A stretch of 64,000 nucleotides of DNA from Sphingopyxis sp. QXT-31 (GTDB lineage: Bacteria > Pseudomonadota > Alphaproteobacteria > Sphingomonadales > Sphingomonadaceae), in contig NZ_CP019449.1 in the NCBI RefSeq assembly GCF_001984035.1, positions 3,286,001 to 3,350,000 on the forward strand. Direction: 5' to 3'. The translations under genes and the position numbers were made by a program. Positions 56,380-64,000 of this stretch are shown piece by piece. The notes under the pieces are model-generated. The model saw only the letters and a program-made list of their open reading frames with translations. It searched no databases and was not told where the DNA came from. Within the stretch, counting starts at the first letter, position 1, and each line of letters begins with the position of its first letter.

Positions 56380-57159
56380 ATGCGTACTGGCGTGATCGCG
56401 AAGAAAATGGGGATGACCCGCCTGTTTCAGGACGACGGCCGCCACGTGCCCGTCACCGTCCTGAGCCTCGAAGGCTGCCAGGTCATTTCCGTGCGCGAAC
56501 AAGAACGTGACGGCTATGTCGCCGTCCAGCTCGGTGCCGGCTCGGCGAAGGCGAAGAATGTCGCCAAGCCGCAGCGCGGCGCTTTCGGCAAGGCCGAAGT
56601 CGAACCCAAGGCGAAGGTCGTCGAATTCCGCGTCGCCGACGACGCGACGCTCGACGTCGGCGCCGAACTGTCGGCCGACCATTTCGTCGCCGGCCAGATC
56701 GTCGACATCCAGGGCGTCACGCAGGGCAAGGGTTTTGCCGGTGCGATGAAGCGCTGGGGTTTCGGCGGCATGCGCGCCACGCACGGCGTGTCGATCAGCC
56801 ACCGTGCCCATGGTTCGACGGGTAACCGCCAGGATCCGGGCCGCGTCTTCAAGAATAAGAAAATGGCCGGCCACATGGGCGCGCGCAACCGCACCCAGCA
56901 GAATCTCGAAATCGTCCGCACCGACGCCGAGCGCGGCCTTCTCTTCGTCAAGGGCTCGGTCCCTGGCTCGAAGGGCGGCTGGCTGATGGTCCGCGATGCG
57001 GTCAAGCTGCCGCGCCACCCCGAGGCCCCCTATCCGGCGGGCATCAAGAGCGCGGCCAACAGCAACCAGGAAGCCCCGGCAGACGCGCCGGTCGAAACGC
57101 CGGTCGAAGAGACCGTCGTGACCGACACCGCGGCCACCGACGGCGCGCAGGAGTCCTGA
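56380..57159 (+). CDS. rplC: 50S ribosomal protein L3
   Basis: L3 is an early-binding 50S protein. The 259-residue product begins [20 protein letters not shown], with the conserved [20 protein letters not shown] and [20 protein letters not shown]. Its C-terminus is extended by about 35 acidic residues ([20 protein letters not shown]) compared with the usual ~210. ATG 56380 is preceded by GAGGAG, which lies in the paired region of the leader above. Confidence 0.97.
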   Translation: MRTGVIAKKMGMTRLFQDDGRHVPVTVLSLEGCQVISVREQERDGYVAVQLGAGSAKAKNVAKPQRGAFGKAEVEPKAKVVEFRVADDATLDVGAELSADHFVAGQIVDIQGVTQGKGFAGAMKRWGFGGMRATHGVSISHRAHGSTGNRQDPGRVFKNKKMAGHMGARNRTQQNLEIVRTDAERGLLFVKGSVPGSKGGWLMVRDAVKLPRHPEAPYPAGIKSAANSNQEAPADAPVETPVEETVVTDTAATDGAQES

Positions 57160-57161
57160 TC

Positions 57162-57788
57162 ATGAAGGTCAAGGTTCAAACCATCGACGGCAAGGCCGGC
57201 ACCGACATCGACCTCAGCGACGACGTCTTCGGCGTCGAAGCGCGCGCCGACATCCTGCACCGCGTCGTGTCGTGGCAGCTCGAAAAGCGCCGTGGTCCGG
57301 CTCGCGCCGCTCGCGAACGCAGCGACGTCGCCCGCACCGGCAAGAAGTTCGGTCGCCAGAAGGGCGGCGGTACCGCCCGTCACGGCGATCGCAGGGCGCC
57401 GATCTTCATCGGCGGCGGCAAGGCGCACGGTCCCCGGGCCCGCACCTTCGGCCACTCGCTGAACAAGAAGATCCGCGCGCTCGGCCTCAAGATGGCGCTC
57501 AGCGACAAGGCGAAGGGCGGCAAGATCGTCGTTCTCGACACGCTCGAGCTCAAGGATGCCAAGACCAAGGCGCTCGCCGGCAAGCTCGGCAAGCTCGAAC
57601 TCGGCAACCGCGCGCTCTTCATCGACGGCGATGCGGTCCATGAAAGCTTCGCCATGGCGTCGGCCAACCTGATCGGTATCGACTCGATGCCGGCGGCGGG
57701 TGCCAACGTCTATGACATCATCCGTGCCGACACGCTGGTCCTGACCCGCGCGGCGGTCGAAAAGCTGGAGGCCCGTTTCCATGGCTAA
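57162..57788 (+). CDS. rplD: 50S ribosomal protein L4
   Basis: L4 lines the peptide exit tunnel and in some bacteria represses its own operon. The 208-residue protein starts [20 protein letters not shown] and has the tunnel loop [20 protein letters not shown], then [20 protein letters not shown]. It begins 2 bp after rplC and overlaps rplW by 8 bp. It is the most likely ligand if the rpsJ-rplC leader is autoregulatory. Confidence 0.97.
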   Translation: MKVKVQTIDGKAGTDIDLSDDVFGVEARADILHRVVSWQLEKRRGPARAARERSDVARTGKKFGRQKGGGTARHGDRRAPIFIGGGKAHGPRARTFGHSLNKKIRALGLKMALSDKAKGGKIVVLDTLELKDAKTKALAGKLGKLELGNRALFIDGDAVHESFAMASANLIGIDSMPAAGANVYDIIRADTLVLTRAAVEKLEARFHG

Positions 57789-58089
57789 GGCAAAAACTGT
57801 CGACGCGCGTCACTATGACGTGATCCTCGCTCCGGTGATCACCGAAAAGTCGACCCTGCTCAGCGAAAACAACGCGGTGGTGTTCAAGGTCGCGAACGAC
57901 GCGACCAAGCCCGCCATCAAGGCCGCCGTCGAGGCGCTGTTCGATGTCAAGGTGATCGGCGTGAACACGCTCGTCACCAAGGGCAAGACCAAGCGCTGGA
58001 AGGGCAAGCCCTACACCCGCAGCGACGTGAAGAAGGCGATCGTTCGCCTGGCCGAAGGCCAGTCGATCGACGTCACCACCGGCGTCTGA
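57781..58089 (+). CDS. rplW: 50S ribosomal protein L23
   Basis: L23 sits at the tunnel exit and binds trigger factor and SRP. The 102-residue protein has [20 protein letters not shown] and the later [20 protein letters not shown]. It overlaps rplD by 8 bases. Confidence 0.97.
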   Translation: MAKAKTVDARHYDVILAPVITEKSTLLSENNAVVFKVANDATKPAIKAAVEALFDVKVIGVNTLVTKGKTKRWKGKPYTRSDVKKAIVRLAEGQSIDVTTGV

Positions 58090-58110
58090 TTGTAGGAAGA
58101 GGCAAGAACA

Positions 58111-58947
58111 ATGGCACTTAAATCCTATAATCCGACCAGCCCCGCGCAGCGCGGCCTGATCCTCGTCGACAAATCGTCGCTGTGGAAGGGCAAGCCCGTC
58201 AAGGCGCTGACCGAGGGCAAGAACAAGACCGGTGGCCGCAACAACAAGGGTCATGTGACCTCGCGCGGCATCGCCGGCGGCCACAAGCAGAAGTACCGCT
58301 TCATCGACTTCAAGCGTCGCAAGTGGGACATGCCGGCCACCGTCGAGCGTCTGGAATATGACCCCAACCGCACCGCCTTCATCGCGCTGGTGAAGTATGA
58401 GGACGGCGAGCAGACCTATATCCTGGCGCCGCAGCGCTTGGCGGTCGGCGACACCGTCGTCGCCGGCAAGAAGACCGACGTGAAGCCGGGCAATGCGATG
58501 GAATTGTCGCAGATGCCGGTCGGCACGATCGTCCACAATATCGAGATGAAGCCGGGCAAGGGCGGCCAGATCGCCCGTTCTGCCGGCACTTACGCGCAGG
58601 TCGTCGGTCGTGACCGCGGTCTCGTGATCGTGCGTCTCGGTTCGGGCGAACAGCGGTATATCCGCGGCGAGTGCATGGGCACGGTCGGTGCGGTGTCGAA
58701 CCCCGACAACCAGAACACCAACCTGGGCAAGGCCGGTCGCAACCGCTGGCTCGGCAAGCGTCCGCTGACCCGCGGCGTCGCCAAGAACCCGGTCGATCAC
58801 CCGCACGGCGGCGGCGAAGGCCGCACCTCGGGCGGCCGCCACCCGGTCACTCCGTGGGGCAAGCCGACCAAGGGCGCCCGTACCCGTCACAATAAGTCGA
58901 CCGACAAGATGATCATCCGGTCGCGTCACGCGAAGAAGAAGAGGTAA
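58111..58947 (+). CDS. rplB: 50S ribosomal protein L2
   Basis: L2 is needed for peptidyl transferase assembly. The 278-residue protein begins [20 protein letters not shown]. The conserved [20 protein letters not shown] and the C-terminal [20 protein letters not shown] (with the essential histidine) are present, with family length. Confidence 0.98.
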   Translation: MALKSYNPTSPAQRGLILVDKSSLWKGKPVKALTEGKNKTGGRNNKGHVTSRGIAGGHKQKYRFIDFKRRKWDMPATVERLEYDPNRTAFIALVKYEDGEQTYILAPQRLAVGDTVVAGKKTDVKPGNAMELSQMPVGTIVHNIEMKPGKGGQIARSAGTYAQVVGRDRGLVIVRLGSGEQRYIRGECMGTVGAVSNPDNQNTNLGKAGRNRWLGKRPLTRGVAKNPVDHPHGGGEGRTSGGRHPVTPWGKPTKGARTRHNKSTDKMIIRSRHAKKKR

Positions 58948-58950
58948 GCC

Positions 58951-59226
58951 ATGGCTCGCTCGGTCTGGAAGGGTCCTTTCGTGGACCTTCATCTCCTCAA
59001 GAAAGCCGAAACGGCCCAGGACGGCGGCAGCTCTGCCCCGATCAAGACCTGGTCGCGCCGGTCCACCATCCTGCCGCAGTTCGTCGGGCTGACCTTCAAC
59101 GTCTACAACGGCCGCAAGTTCGTGCCGGTGTCGGTGAACGAAGACATGGTCGGCATGAAGCTGGGTGAATTTGCGCCGACGCGCTTCTTCCCCGGCCACG
59201 CGGCCGACAAGAAGGGCAAACGCTAA
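58951..59226 (+). CDS. rpsS: 30S ribosomal protein S19
   Basis: S19 binds the 16S 3' domain in the head. The 91-residue protein begins [20 protein letters not shown] and ends with [20 protein letters not shown]. Its stop (TAATG) shares one base with the rplV start. Confidence 0.98.
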   Translation: MARSVWKGPFVDLHLLKKAETAQDGGSSAPIKTWSRRSTILPQFVGLTFNVYNGRKFVPVSVNEDMVGMKLGEFAPTRFFPGHAADKKGKR

Positions 59227-59606
59227 TGGGCAAGGAAAAGTCCCCCCGCCGCGTTGCGGATAACGAGGCTCTCTCGGTCGGTACGCAGATTCGCGGCTCG
59301 GCGCAGAAGCTGAACCTCGTCGCGGCGCTGATCCGCGGCCGCAAGGTCGAAGACGCGATGAACGTCCTCGCTTTCTCGAAGAAGGCGATGGCCGTCGACG
59401 TGCGCAAGGTTCTCGCCAGCGCCGTCGCCAATGCGGAAAACAACCACAATCTCGACGTCGATGCCCTGGTCGTCCAGGAAGCCAGCGTCGGCAAGTCGAT
59501 CTCGATGAAGCGCTGGCACGCACGCGGCCGCGGCAAGTCGACCCGGATCGTCAAGCCGTTCAGCCGCATCCGCATCGTTGTGCGCGAACAGGAAGAAGAG
59601 GCGTAA
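59226..59606 (+). CDS. rplV: 50S ribosomal protein L22
   Basis: L22 spans the exit tunnel. The 126-residue protein has [20 protein letters not shown] and the tunnel-loop region [20 protein letters not shown], followed by PFSRIRIVV. Starts within the rpsS stop. Confidence 0.98.
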   Translation: MGKEKSPRRVADNEALSVGTQIRGSAQKLNLVAALIRGRKVEDAMNVLAFSKKAMAVDVRKVLASAVANAENNHNLDVDALVVQEASVGKSISMKRWHARGRGKSTRIVKPFSRIRIVVREQEEEA

Positions 59607-59607
59607 G

Positions 59608-60315
59608 ATGGGCCAGAAGAGCAATCCGATCGGCCTGCGCCTGCAGGTCAACCGCACCTGGGACAGCCGGTGGTTCGCCGAAGGCCAGGACTATGGCCGC
59701 ATGCTCGTTGAGGATCTGAAGATCCGCAACTTCATCTTCAAGACGCTGCCGCAGGCCGCGATCTCGAAGGTGGTGATCGAGCGTCCGGCGAAGCTTTGCC
59801 GCGTGTCGATCTATGCCGCCCGTCCGGGCGTCATCATCGGCAAGAAGGGCGCCGACATCGAAAAGCTGCGCAAGCAGCTCGGCGAATTGACCGGCAGCGA
59901 CGTGTCGCTGAACATCGTCGAGATCCGCAAGCCCGAAGTCGACGCCAAGCTCGTCGGCCAAGGCATTGCCGACCAGCTCGAGCGCCGCGTGGCCTTCCGC
60001 CGTGCGATGAAGCGCGCGGTGCAGTCGGCGATGCGTCTCGGTGCCGAGGGCATCCGCATCAACTGCGCCGGCCGTCTGGGCGGCGCGGAAATCGCGCGCA
60101 CCGAATGGTATCGCGAAGGCCGCGTGCCGCTGCACACGCTTCGCGCCAACGTCGACTATGCCGAAGCGACCGCGCACACCGCCTATGGCGTGTGCGGGAT
60201 CAAGGTGTGGATCTTCAAGGGCGAAATCCTGGGTCACGACCCGATGGCGACCGATCGCATCATGCTCGACGCGCAGACGTCGGGCGTGCGCCCGGCGCGC
60301 GATGATCGCCGCTAA
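59608..60315 (+). CDS. rpsC: 30S ribosomal protein S3
   Basis: S3 forms part of the mRNA entry tunnel. The 235-residue protein begins [20 protein letters not shown]; the KH domain contains [40 protein letters not shown] is the C-terminal domain signature. ATG 59608 starts one base after the rplV stop codon. Confidence 0.98.
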   Translation: MGQKSNPIGLRLQVNRTWDSRWFAEGQDYGRMLVEDLKIRNFIFKTLPQAAISKVVIERPAKLCRVSIYAARPGVIIGKKGADIEKLRKQLGELTGSDVSLNIVEIRKPEVDAKLVGQGIADQLERRVAFRRAMKRAVQSAMRLGAEGIRINCAGRLGGAEIARTEWYREGRVPLHTLRANVDYAEATAHTAYGVCGIKVWIFKGEILGHDPMATDRIMLDAQTSGVRPARDDRR

Positions 60316-60326
60316 GGAACGCTGAC

Positions 60327-60758
60327 ATGCTGCAACCGAAAAAAACCAAGTTCCGCAAGGCGTTCAAGGGCCGCATCCATGGCAATGCCAAGGGCGGCAC
60401 CAGCCTGAACTTCGGCTCCTACGGGCTGAAGGCGATGGAACCCGAGCGCATCACCGCGCGCCAGATCGAAGCGGCCCGCCGCGCGATCAGCCGTGCGATC
60501 AAGCGCCAGGGCCGTTTGTGGATCCGCATCTTCCCCGACGTCCCCGTGTCGTCGAAGCCGGCCGAAGTCCGTATGGGCAAGGGCAAGGGTTCGCCGGAAT
60601 TCTGGGCCGCGCGCGTGAAGCCGGGCCGCATCCTGTTCGAACTCGACGGCGTTCCGGGCCCCGTGGCCGCGCTGGCGTTCGAACGCGCCGCGATGAAGCT
60701 GCCGATCAAGACGAAGGTTATCGCCCGTCTCGGCGATACTTCGCATCTGGAGGGCTAA
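60327..60758 (+). CDS. rplP: 50S ribosomal protein L16
   Basis: L16 contacts the A-site tRNA. The 143-residue protein starts [20 protein letters not shown] and has [20 protein letters not shown] and [20 protein letters not shown]. Confidence 0.98.
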   Translation: MLQPKKTKFRKAFKGRIHGNAKGGTSLNFGSYGLKAMEPERITARQIEAARRAISRAIKRQGRLWIRIFPDVPVSSKPAEVRMGKGKGSPEFWAARVKPGRILFELDGVPGPVAALAFERAAMKLPIKTKVIARLGDTSHLEG

Positions 60759-60762
60759 GGAC

Positions 60763-60966
60763 ATGGCCAAGACCGAAGATTTCAAGGCCAAGACCGACGA
60801 CCAGCTCGCCGTCGATCTCGGCGAACTGAAGCGCGAGGCGTTCAACCTCCGCTTCCAGGCGGCCACCGGCCAGCTGGAAAAGCCCTCGCGCGTCAAGGAA
60901 GTGCGGCGCTCGATCGCCCGCATCAAGACGCAGCAGACCGAGCGTTCGCGCTCGGCTGCGAAGTAA
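60763..60966 (+). CDS. rpmC: 50S ribosomal protein L29
   Basis: L29 sits near the tunnel exit. The 67-residue, highly helical protein has [20 protein letters not shown] and [20 protein letters not shown], typical of the family. Confidence 0.97.
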   Translation: MAKTEDFKAKTDDQLAVDLGELKREAFNLRFQAATGQLEKPSRVKEVRRSIARIKTQQTERSRSAAK

Positions 60967-60977
60967 GGAGACTAACG

Positions 60978-61268
60978 ATGCCGAAGCGCATTCTGACCGG
61001 CACCGTGGTGTCCGACAAGGGCGACAAAACCGTCGTGGTGAAAGTGGAGCGCAAGGTGAAGCACCCGCTCTACGGTAAGATCATCCGTCGTTCGAAAAAG
61101 TATCACGCCCACGATGAGGACAACGCCATCAAGGCCGGCGAAACCGTCCGCATCGAGGAAACGAAGCCGATTTCGAAGCTGAAGACGTGGCGCGTGCTCG
61201 ACAAGGTCGACACCCACAGCAAGCCGAAGGGTTCGACCCCGGCCGCTGCCGCCCCGGCCGAAGGCTGA
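60978..61268 (+). CDS. rpsQ: 30S ribosomal protein S17
   Basis: S17 is an OB-fold primary 16S-binding protein. The 96-residue product starts [20 protein letters not shown], with [21 protein letters not shown] short alanine-rich C-terminal extension ([16 protein letters not shown]) is unusual but harmless. Confidence 0.97.
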   Translation: MPKRILTGTVVSDKGDKTVVVKVERKVKHPLYGKIIRRSKKYHAHDEDNAIKAGETVRIEETKPISKLKTWRVLDKVDTHSKPKGSTPAAAAPAEG

Positions 61269-61327
61269 CACCAGTTCACGGAACCGCCGGGGCATCCCGG
61301 TAGGCCAAACAAGAAGGAAATGCATCG

Positions 61328-61696
61328 ATGATCCAGATGCAGTCACAATTGGAAGTCGCCGACAACAGCGGCGCCAAGCGCGTCCAGTGCATCAAGGTGC
61401 TGGGCGGGTCGAAGCGTCGTACCGCCGGTGTCGGCGACGTCATCGTCGTGTCGATCAAGGAAGCCCAGCCGCGCGGCAAGGTGAAGAAGGGCGACGTGCA
61501 TCGCGCCGTCATCGTCCGCACCGCGAAGGATGTGCGCCGCGCCGACGGTTCGGTGATCCGCTTCGACAGCAACGCCGCCGTGCTCGTCAACAAGAACGAG
61601 GAGCCGATCGGCACCCGCATCTTCGGCCCCGTCGTCCGCGAACTGCGTGGCCGCGGCTATATGAAGATCATCAGCCTGGCGCCGGAGGTCCTCTAA
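61328..61696 (+). CDS. rplN: 50S ribosomal protein L14
   Basis: L14 forms an inter-subunit bridge. The 122-residue protein begins [20 protein letters not shown], with [20 protein letters not shown] and [20 protein letters not shown]. Confidence 0.98.
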   Translation: MIQMQSQLEVADNSGAKRVQCIKVLGGSKRRTAGVGDVIVVSIKEAQPRGKVKKGDVHRAVIVRTAKDVRRADGSVIRFDSNAAVLVNKNEEPIGTRIFGPVVRELRGRGYMKIISLAPEVL

Positions 61697-61698
61697 CC

Positions 61699-62016
61699 AT
61701 GGCGAACAAGATCAAGAAGGGTGACACCGTCGTCGTCCTGTCCGGCAAGGACAAGGGCAAGACCGGCGAAGTGACGCAGAGCCTGCCCAAGGACGGCAAG
61801 CTCGTCGTCGCGGGCGTCAACGTCATCACCCGCCACCGCAAGCCGACCCAGACCAACCCGCAGGGTGGCCTGGAACGCAAGGAAGCGCCGCTCTTCGCGA
61901 GCAAGGTCGCGCTCGCCGATCCCAAGGACGGCAAGCCGACGCGCGTCCGCTTTGAAACCAAGGACGGCAAGAAGGTCCGCGTGGCCGTGAAGTCCGGGGA
62001 GACGATCAATGGCTGA
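61699..62016 (+). CDS. rplX: 50S ribosomal protein L24
   Basis: L24 is an assembly initiator. The 105-residue protein has [20 protein letters not shown] (KOW motif) and [23 protein letters not shown] 61699; its end overlaps rplE by 8 bases. Confidence 0.97.
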   Translation: MANKIKKGDTVVVLSGKDKGKTGEVTQSLPKDGKLVVAGVNVITRHRKPTQTNPQGGLERKEAPLFASKVALADPKDGKPTRVRFETKDGKKVRVAVKSGETING

Positions 62017-62587
62017 TGCTTACACTCCGCGCATGCGCAAGCGCTATGACGATGTGATCGTCAAGGCGATGACCGAGAAGTTCGGTTACAAGAATGTGAT
62101 GGAAGTCCCGAAGATCGAGAAGATCGTGCTCAACATGGGCGTGGGCGACGCGGTCCAGGACAAGAAGAAGGTCGAAATCGCGGCCGCCGAAATGGAACTG
62201 ATCGCGGGGCAGAAGCCCGTCGTGACCAAGGCCAAGAAGTCGATCGCCCAGTTCAAGCTGCGCGAAGGCATGCCGATCGGTTGCAAGGTCACCTTGCGCC
62301 GCGAACGCATGTACGAGTTCCTCGACCGCCTGATCACGATCGCGATGCCCCGCATCCGCGACTTCCGCGGCGTGTCGGCGACCAGCTTCGACGGCCGTGG
62401 CAATTATGCCATGGGCCTGAAGGAACAGATCATCTTCCCCGAGATCAACTATGACCGCATCGACACGGTGCGCGGCATGGACGTGATCGTCACCACCACC
62501 GCCCGGACGGACGACGAAGCCCGCGAACTGCTCAAGCTGTTCGGCTTCCCCTTCCCGATCGAAGCGCAGGAAAAGGAAGCCGCCTGA
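62009..62587 (+). CDS. rplE: 50S ribosomal protein L5
   Basis: L5 binds 5S rRNA and the P-site tRNA. The 192-residue protein has [40 protein letters not shown] segments, and [20 protein letters not shown]. Confidence 0.98.
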   Translation: MADAYTPRMRKRYDDVIVKAMTEKFGYKNVMEVPKIEKIVLNMGVGDAVQDKKKVEIAAAEMELIAGQKPVVTKAKKSIAQFKLREGMPIGCKVTLRRERMYEFLDRLITIAMPRIRDFRGVSATSFDGRGNYAMGLKEQIIFPEINYDRIDTVRGMDVIVTTTARTDDEARELLKLFGFPFPIEAQEKEAA

Positions 62588-62638
62588 GTCCCGCACGGGA
62601 CCAGGCAGGCTCTTTCAAGAGGAAAGAGAACTTAAGTC

Positions 62639-62944
62639 ATGGCGAAACTGAGTTCAGTGAACAAGAATGAGCGTCGCAAGAAGCTGGTGAAGAAATATGC
62701 CGGCCGCTATGCGAAGCTGAAGGCGATCGCGGCGGACACGTCGCTCGACGAAGGCGAGCGTCTGATCGCGCGCCTCAAGATGGCGGAAGTTCCGCGCAAC
62801 GGCAACCCGACCCGCATCCGCAACCGCTGCGAGATGACCGGTCGCCCGCGCGCTTATTATCGCAAGTTCCGGCTCTGCCGTATTCAGCTCCGCGATCTGG
62901 CCAACAAGGGCCTGATCCCCGGCGTTGTGAAATCGAGCTGGTAA
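62639..62944 (+). CDS. rpsN: 30S ribosomal protein S14, zinc-independent form
   Basis: S14 in the 30S head. The 101-residue protein is the long, C-minus form, with [20 protein letters not shown] and [13 protein letters not shown] in place of the zinc-binding CxxC pairs of short S14. Family length is normal for this form. Confidence 0.97.
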   Translation: MAKLSSVNKNERRKKLVKKYAGRYAKLKAIAADTSLDEGERLIARLKMAEVPRNGNPTRIRNRCEMTGRPRAYYRKFRLCRIQLRDLANKGLIPGVVKSSW

Positions 62945-62956
62945 GGAAGACGCAAG

Positions 62957-63361
62957 ATGGCAATGACCGATCCTCTGGGTGATATGCTCACCCGCATCCG
63001 CAACGGCCAGCAGGCGAAGAAGGACAGCGTCCTCACGCCCGCCTCGACCCTGCGCGTCCGCGTTCTCGATGTGCTCCAGCGCGAAGGCTATATCCGCGGC
63101 TACAGCGAAGAAGCGCTGGGTGCCAAGGGCCAGCACAAGGGCATCCGCATCGAACTTAAATATTTCGAAGGGCAGCCGGCGATCCGCCACGTGGCGCGCG
63201 TTTCGAAGCCGGGCCGCCGCGTCTATTCGGGTTCGAAGGAACTTCCGATCGTGCGCAACGGCCTGGGCATCACCATCGTGTCGACCCCGCGCGGCGTTCT
63301 CTCGGACGCCGAAGCCCGCGAGCATAATGTCGGCGGCGAAGTGCTGGCGGAGGTGTTCTGA
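62957..63361 (+). CDS. rpsH: 30S ribosomal protein S8
   Basis: S8 binds helix 21 of 16S rRNA and in some bacteria represses the spc operon. The 134-residue protein begins [20 protein letters not shown], with [20 protein letters not shown]. Its stop overlaps the rplF start by one base. Confidence 0.98.
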   Translation: MAMTDPLGDMLTRIRNGQQAKKDSVLTPASTLRVRVLDVLQREGYIRGYSEEALGAKGQHKGIRIELKYFEGQPAIRHVARVSKPGRRVYSGSKELPIVRNGLGITIVSTPRGVLSDAEAREHNVGGEVLAEVF

Positions 63362-63894
63362 TGTCGCGCATTGGTAAAAAGGCAGTAGCGATCCCCGGCG
63401 GTGTCACCGCCGCGATCGACGGCGGCCAGCTGTCGGTGAAGGGTCCGAAGGGCACGCTCGCGATGCCGCTTTCCGACCTCATCAACTATGAAGTCGCCGA
63501 AGGCAGCATCTCGGTCCAGCCAGCGAACACGACCCGCGAAGCGCGCGCTTTCTGGGGCATGCAGCGCACGCTTGTGCAGAACCTGATCACGGGCGTGACC
63601 GAAGGCTTCACCAAGGTCCTCGAGATCACCGGTGTCGGCTATCGCGCCAACTCGCAGGGCAAGACGCTGAAGCTGCAGCTCGGCTACAGCCACGATGTCG
63701 ATTTTGCGGTGCCGGAAGGCATCGAGATCAAGACGCCGGACAACACGACGATCGAGATCAGCGGCATCGACAAGCAGCAGGTCGGCCAGGTCGCGGCGGA
63801 AATCCGCCGTTGGCGTAAGCCCGAACCCTATAAGGGCAAGGGCATCAAATATCGCGGCGAGTACATCTTCCGCAAAGAAGGCAAGAAGAAGTAA
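63361..63894 (+). CDS. rplF: 50S ribosomal protein L6
   Basis: L6 lies near the GTPase-associated centre. The 177-residue protein has [20 protein letters not shown], and the C-terminal [20 protein letters not shown] ([10 protein letters not shown]) motif of the family. Confidence 0.98.
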   Translation: MSRIGKKAVAIPGGVTAAIDGGQLSVKGPKGTLAMPLSDLINYEVAEGSISVQPANTTREARAFWGMQRTLVQNLITGVTEGFTKVLEITGVGYRANSQGKTLKLQLGYSHDVDFAVPEGIEIKTPDNTTIEISGIDKQQVGQVAAEIRRWRKPEPYKGKGIKYRGEYIFRKEGKKK

Positions 63895-63897
63895 GCC

Positions 63898-64000
63898 ATG
63901 GCACATCTCACCTCTTTCCAGAAGCGCCGTCAGCGCGTTCGTACCGCCCTTCGCCAGCGCGCCGCCGGGCGTCCGCGCCTGTCGGTGCACCGTTCGGGCC
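63898..64000 (+). CDS. rplR: 50S ribosomal protein L18, N-terminal part (cut by window end)
   Basis: Only 34 codons are visible from ATG 63898: [20 protein letters not shown], then [14 protein letters not shown], which is the N-terminus of 5S rRNA-binding L18 and the expected gene after rplF in the spc order. The rest is outside the window. Confidence 0.93.
   Translation, partial: MAHLTSFQKRRQRVRTALRQRAAGRPRLSVHRSG

Noticed and set aside
56141..56395. 84-codon frame in the rpsJ-rplC gap
   Set aside because: It overlaps the rplC start, has no ribosome-binding site, and the DNA is better explained by its many perfect hairpins.

Overview
The window is GC-rich chromosomal DNA. Gene content, order and protein style (parA-parB-rsmG-mnmG-mnmE, rho-hemJ-hemE, a hemE/PPSR-flanked origin, DUF1489/DUF1491 proteins, a CYP153-type P450) point to an alphaproteobacterium of the Sphingomonadales, most like Sphingopyxis; this assignment is an inference from memory. 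No rRNA, tRNA, CRISPR array, prophage or insertion-sequence transposase was seen.

Layout. 1-12 kb holds hemC (cut by the window edge) divergent from tsaD-gpsA, a polysaccharide flippase-like protein, a PfkB sugar/nucleoside kinase, an EI24 membrane protein with a lipoprotein, queG, an ABC-2 exporter pair, a CYP153-like P450 and an exported MsrB. 12-16 kb is a minus-strand cell-surface glycan group (FAD oxidoreductase, GtrA, GT-C-like membrane enzyme). 16-22.5 kb has a TPR protein and a minus-strand pilus-like operon: DUF4402 subunit, PapD-like chaperone and an unusual 923-residue outer-membrane usher-like protein, with a predicted attenuator after the subunit gene. 22.8-29.5 kb is the origin-proximal segregation and tRNA-modification cluster parB-parA-rsmG-[lipoprotein insert]-mnmG-mnmE with three parS palindromes. 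29.6-34.2 kb has a dienelactone hydrolase pair, DUF1489, rho, hemJ and hemE.

The interval 34162-34500, between hemE (minus) and the PPSR kinase gene (plus), carries consensus DnaA boxes and an AT-rich tract and is called as oriC. From it, ppsR-maf-aroE-coaE-dnaQ-hpf-ptsN-DUF1491 run rightwards and hemE-hemJ-rho run leftwards, so genes flanking the origin are co-oriented with replication. 39.8-50.9 kb is mixed housekeeping (SleB hydrolase, M14 peptidase, Hsp20, GpmA, a TonB-dependent receptor, DapD, HAD nucleotidase, amidohydrolase), one AT-rich orphan gene and a hypoxanthine/uracil-DNA glycosylase. 51.2-64 kb is the fused str-S10-spc ribosomal protein supercluster from rpsL to the start of rplR.

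The least explained features are: (1) a roughly 300-nt structured RNA between rpsJ and rplC, whose predicted fold includes GNRA-capped hairpins, a three-way junction and pairing that hides the rplC Shine-Dalgarno; (2) the DUF4402 chaperone/usher-like operon with its attenuator; (3) a family of intergenic elements built from a short iterated GGCGCAGAG-like unit, two copies of which have interleaved (pseudoknot-order) inverted repeats; (4) a dnaQ frame that runs through almost all of hpf; and (5) mnmE apparently starting at CTG.
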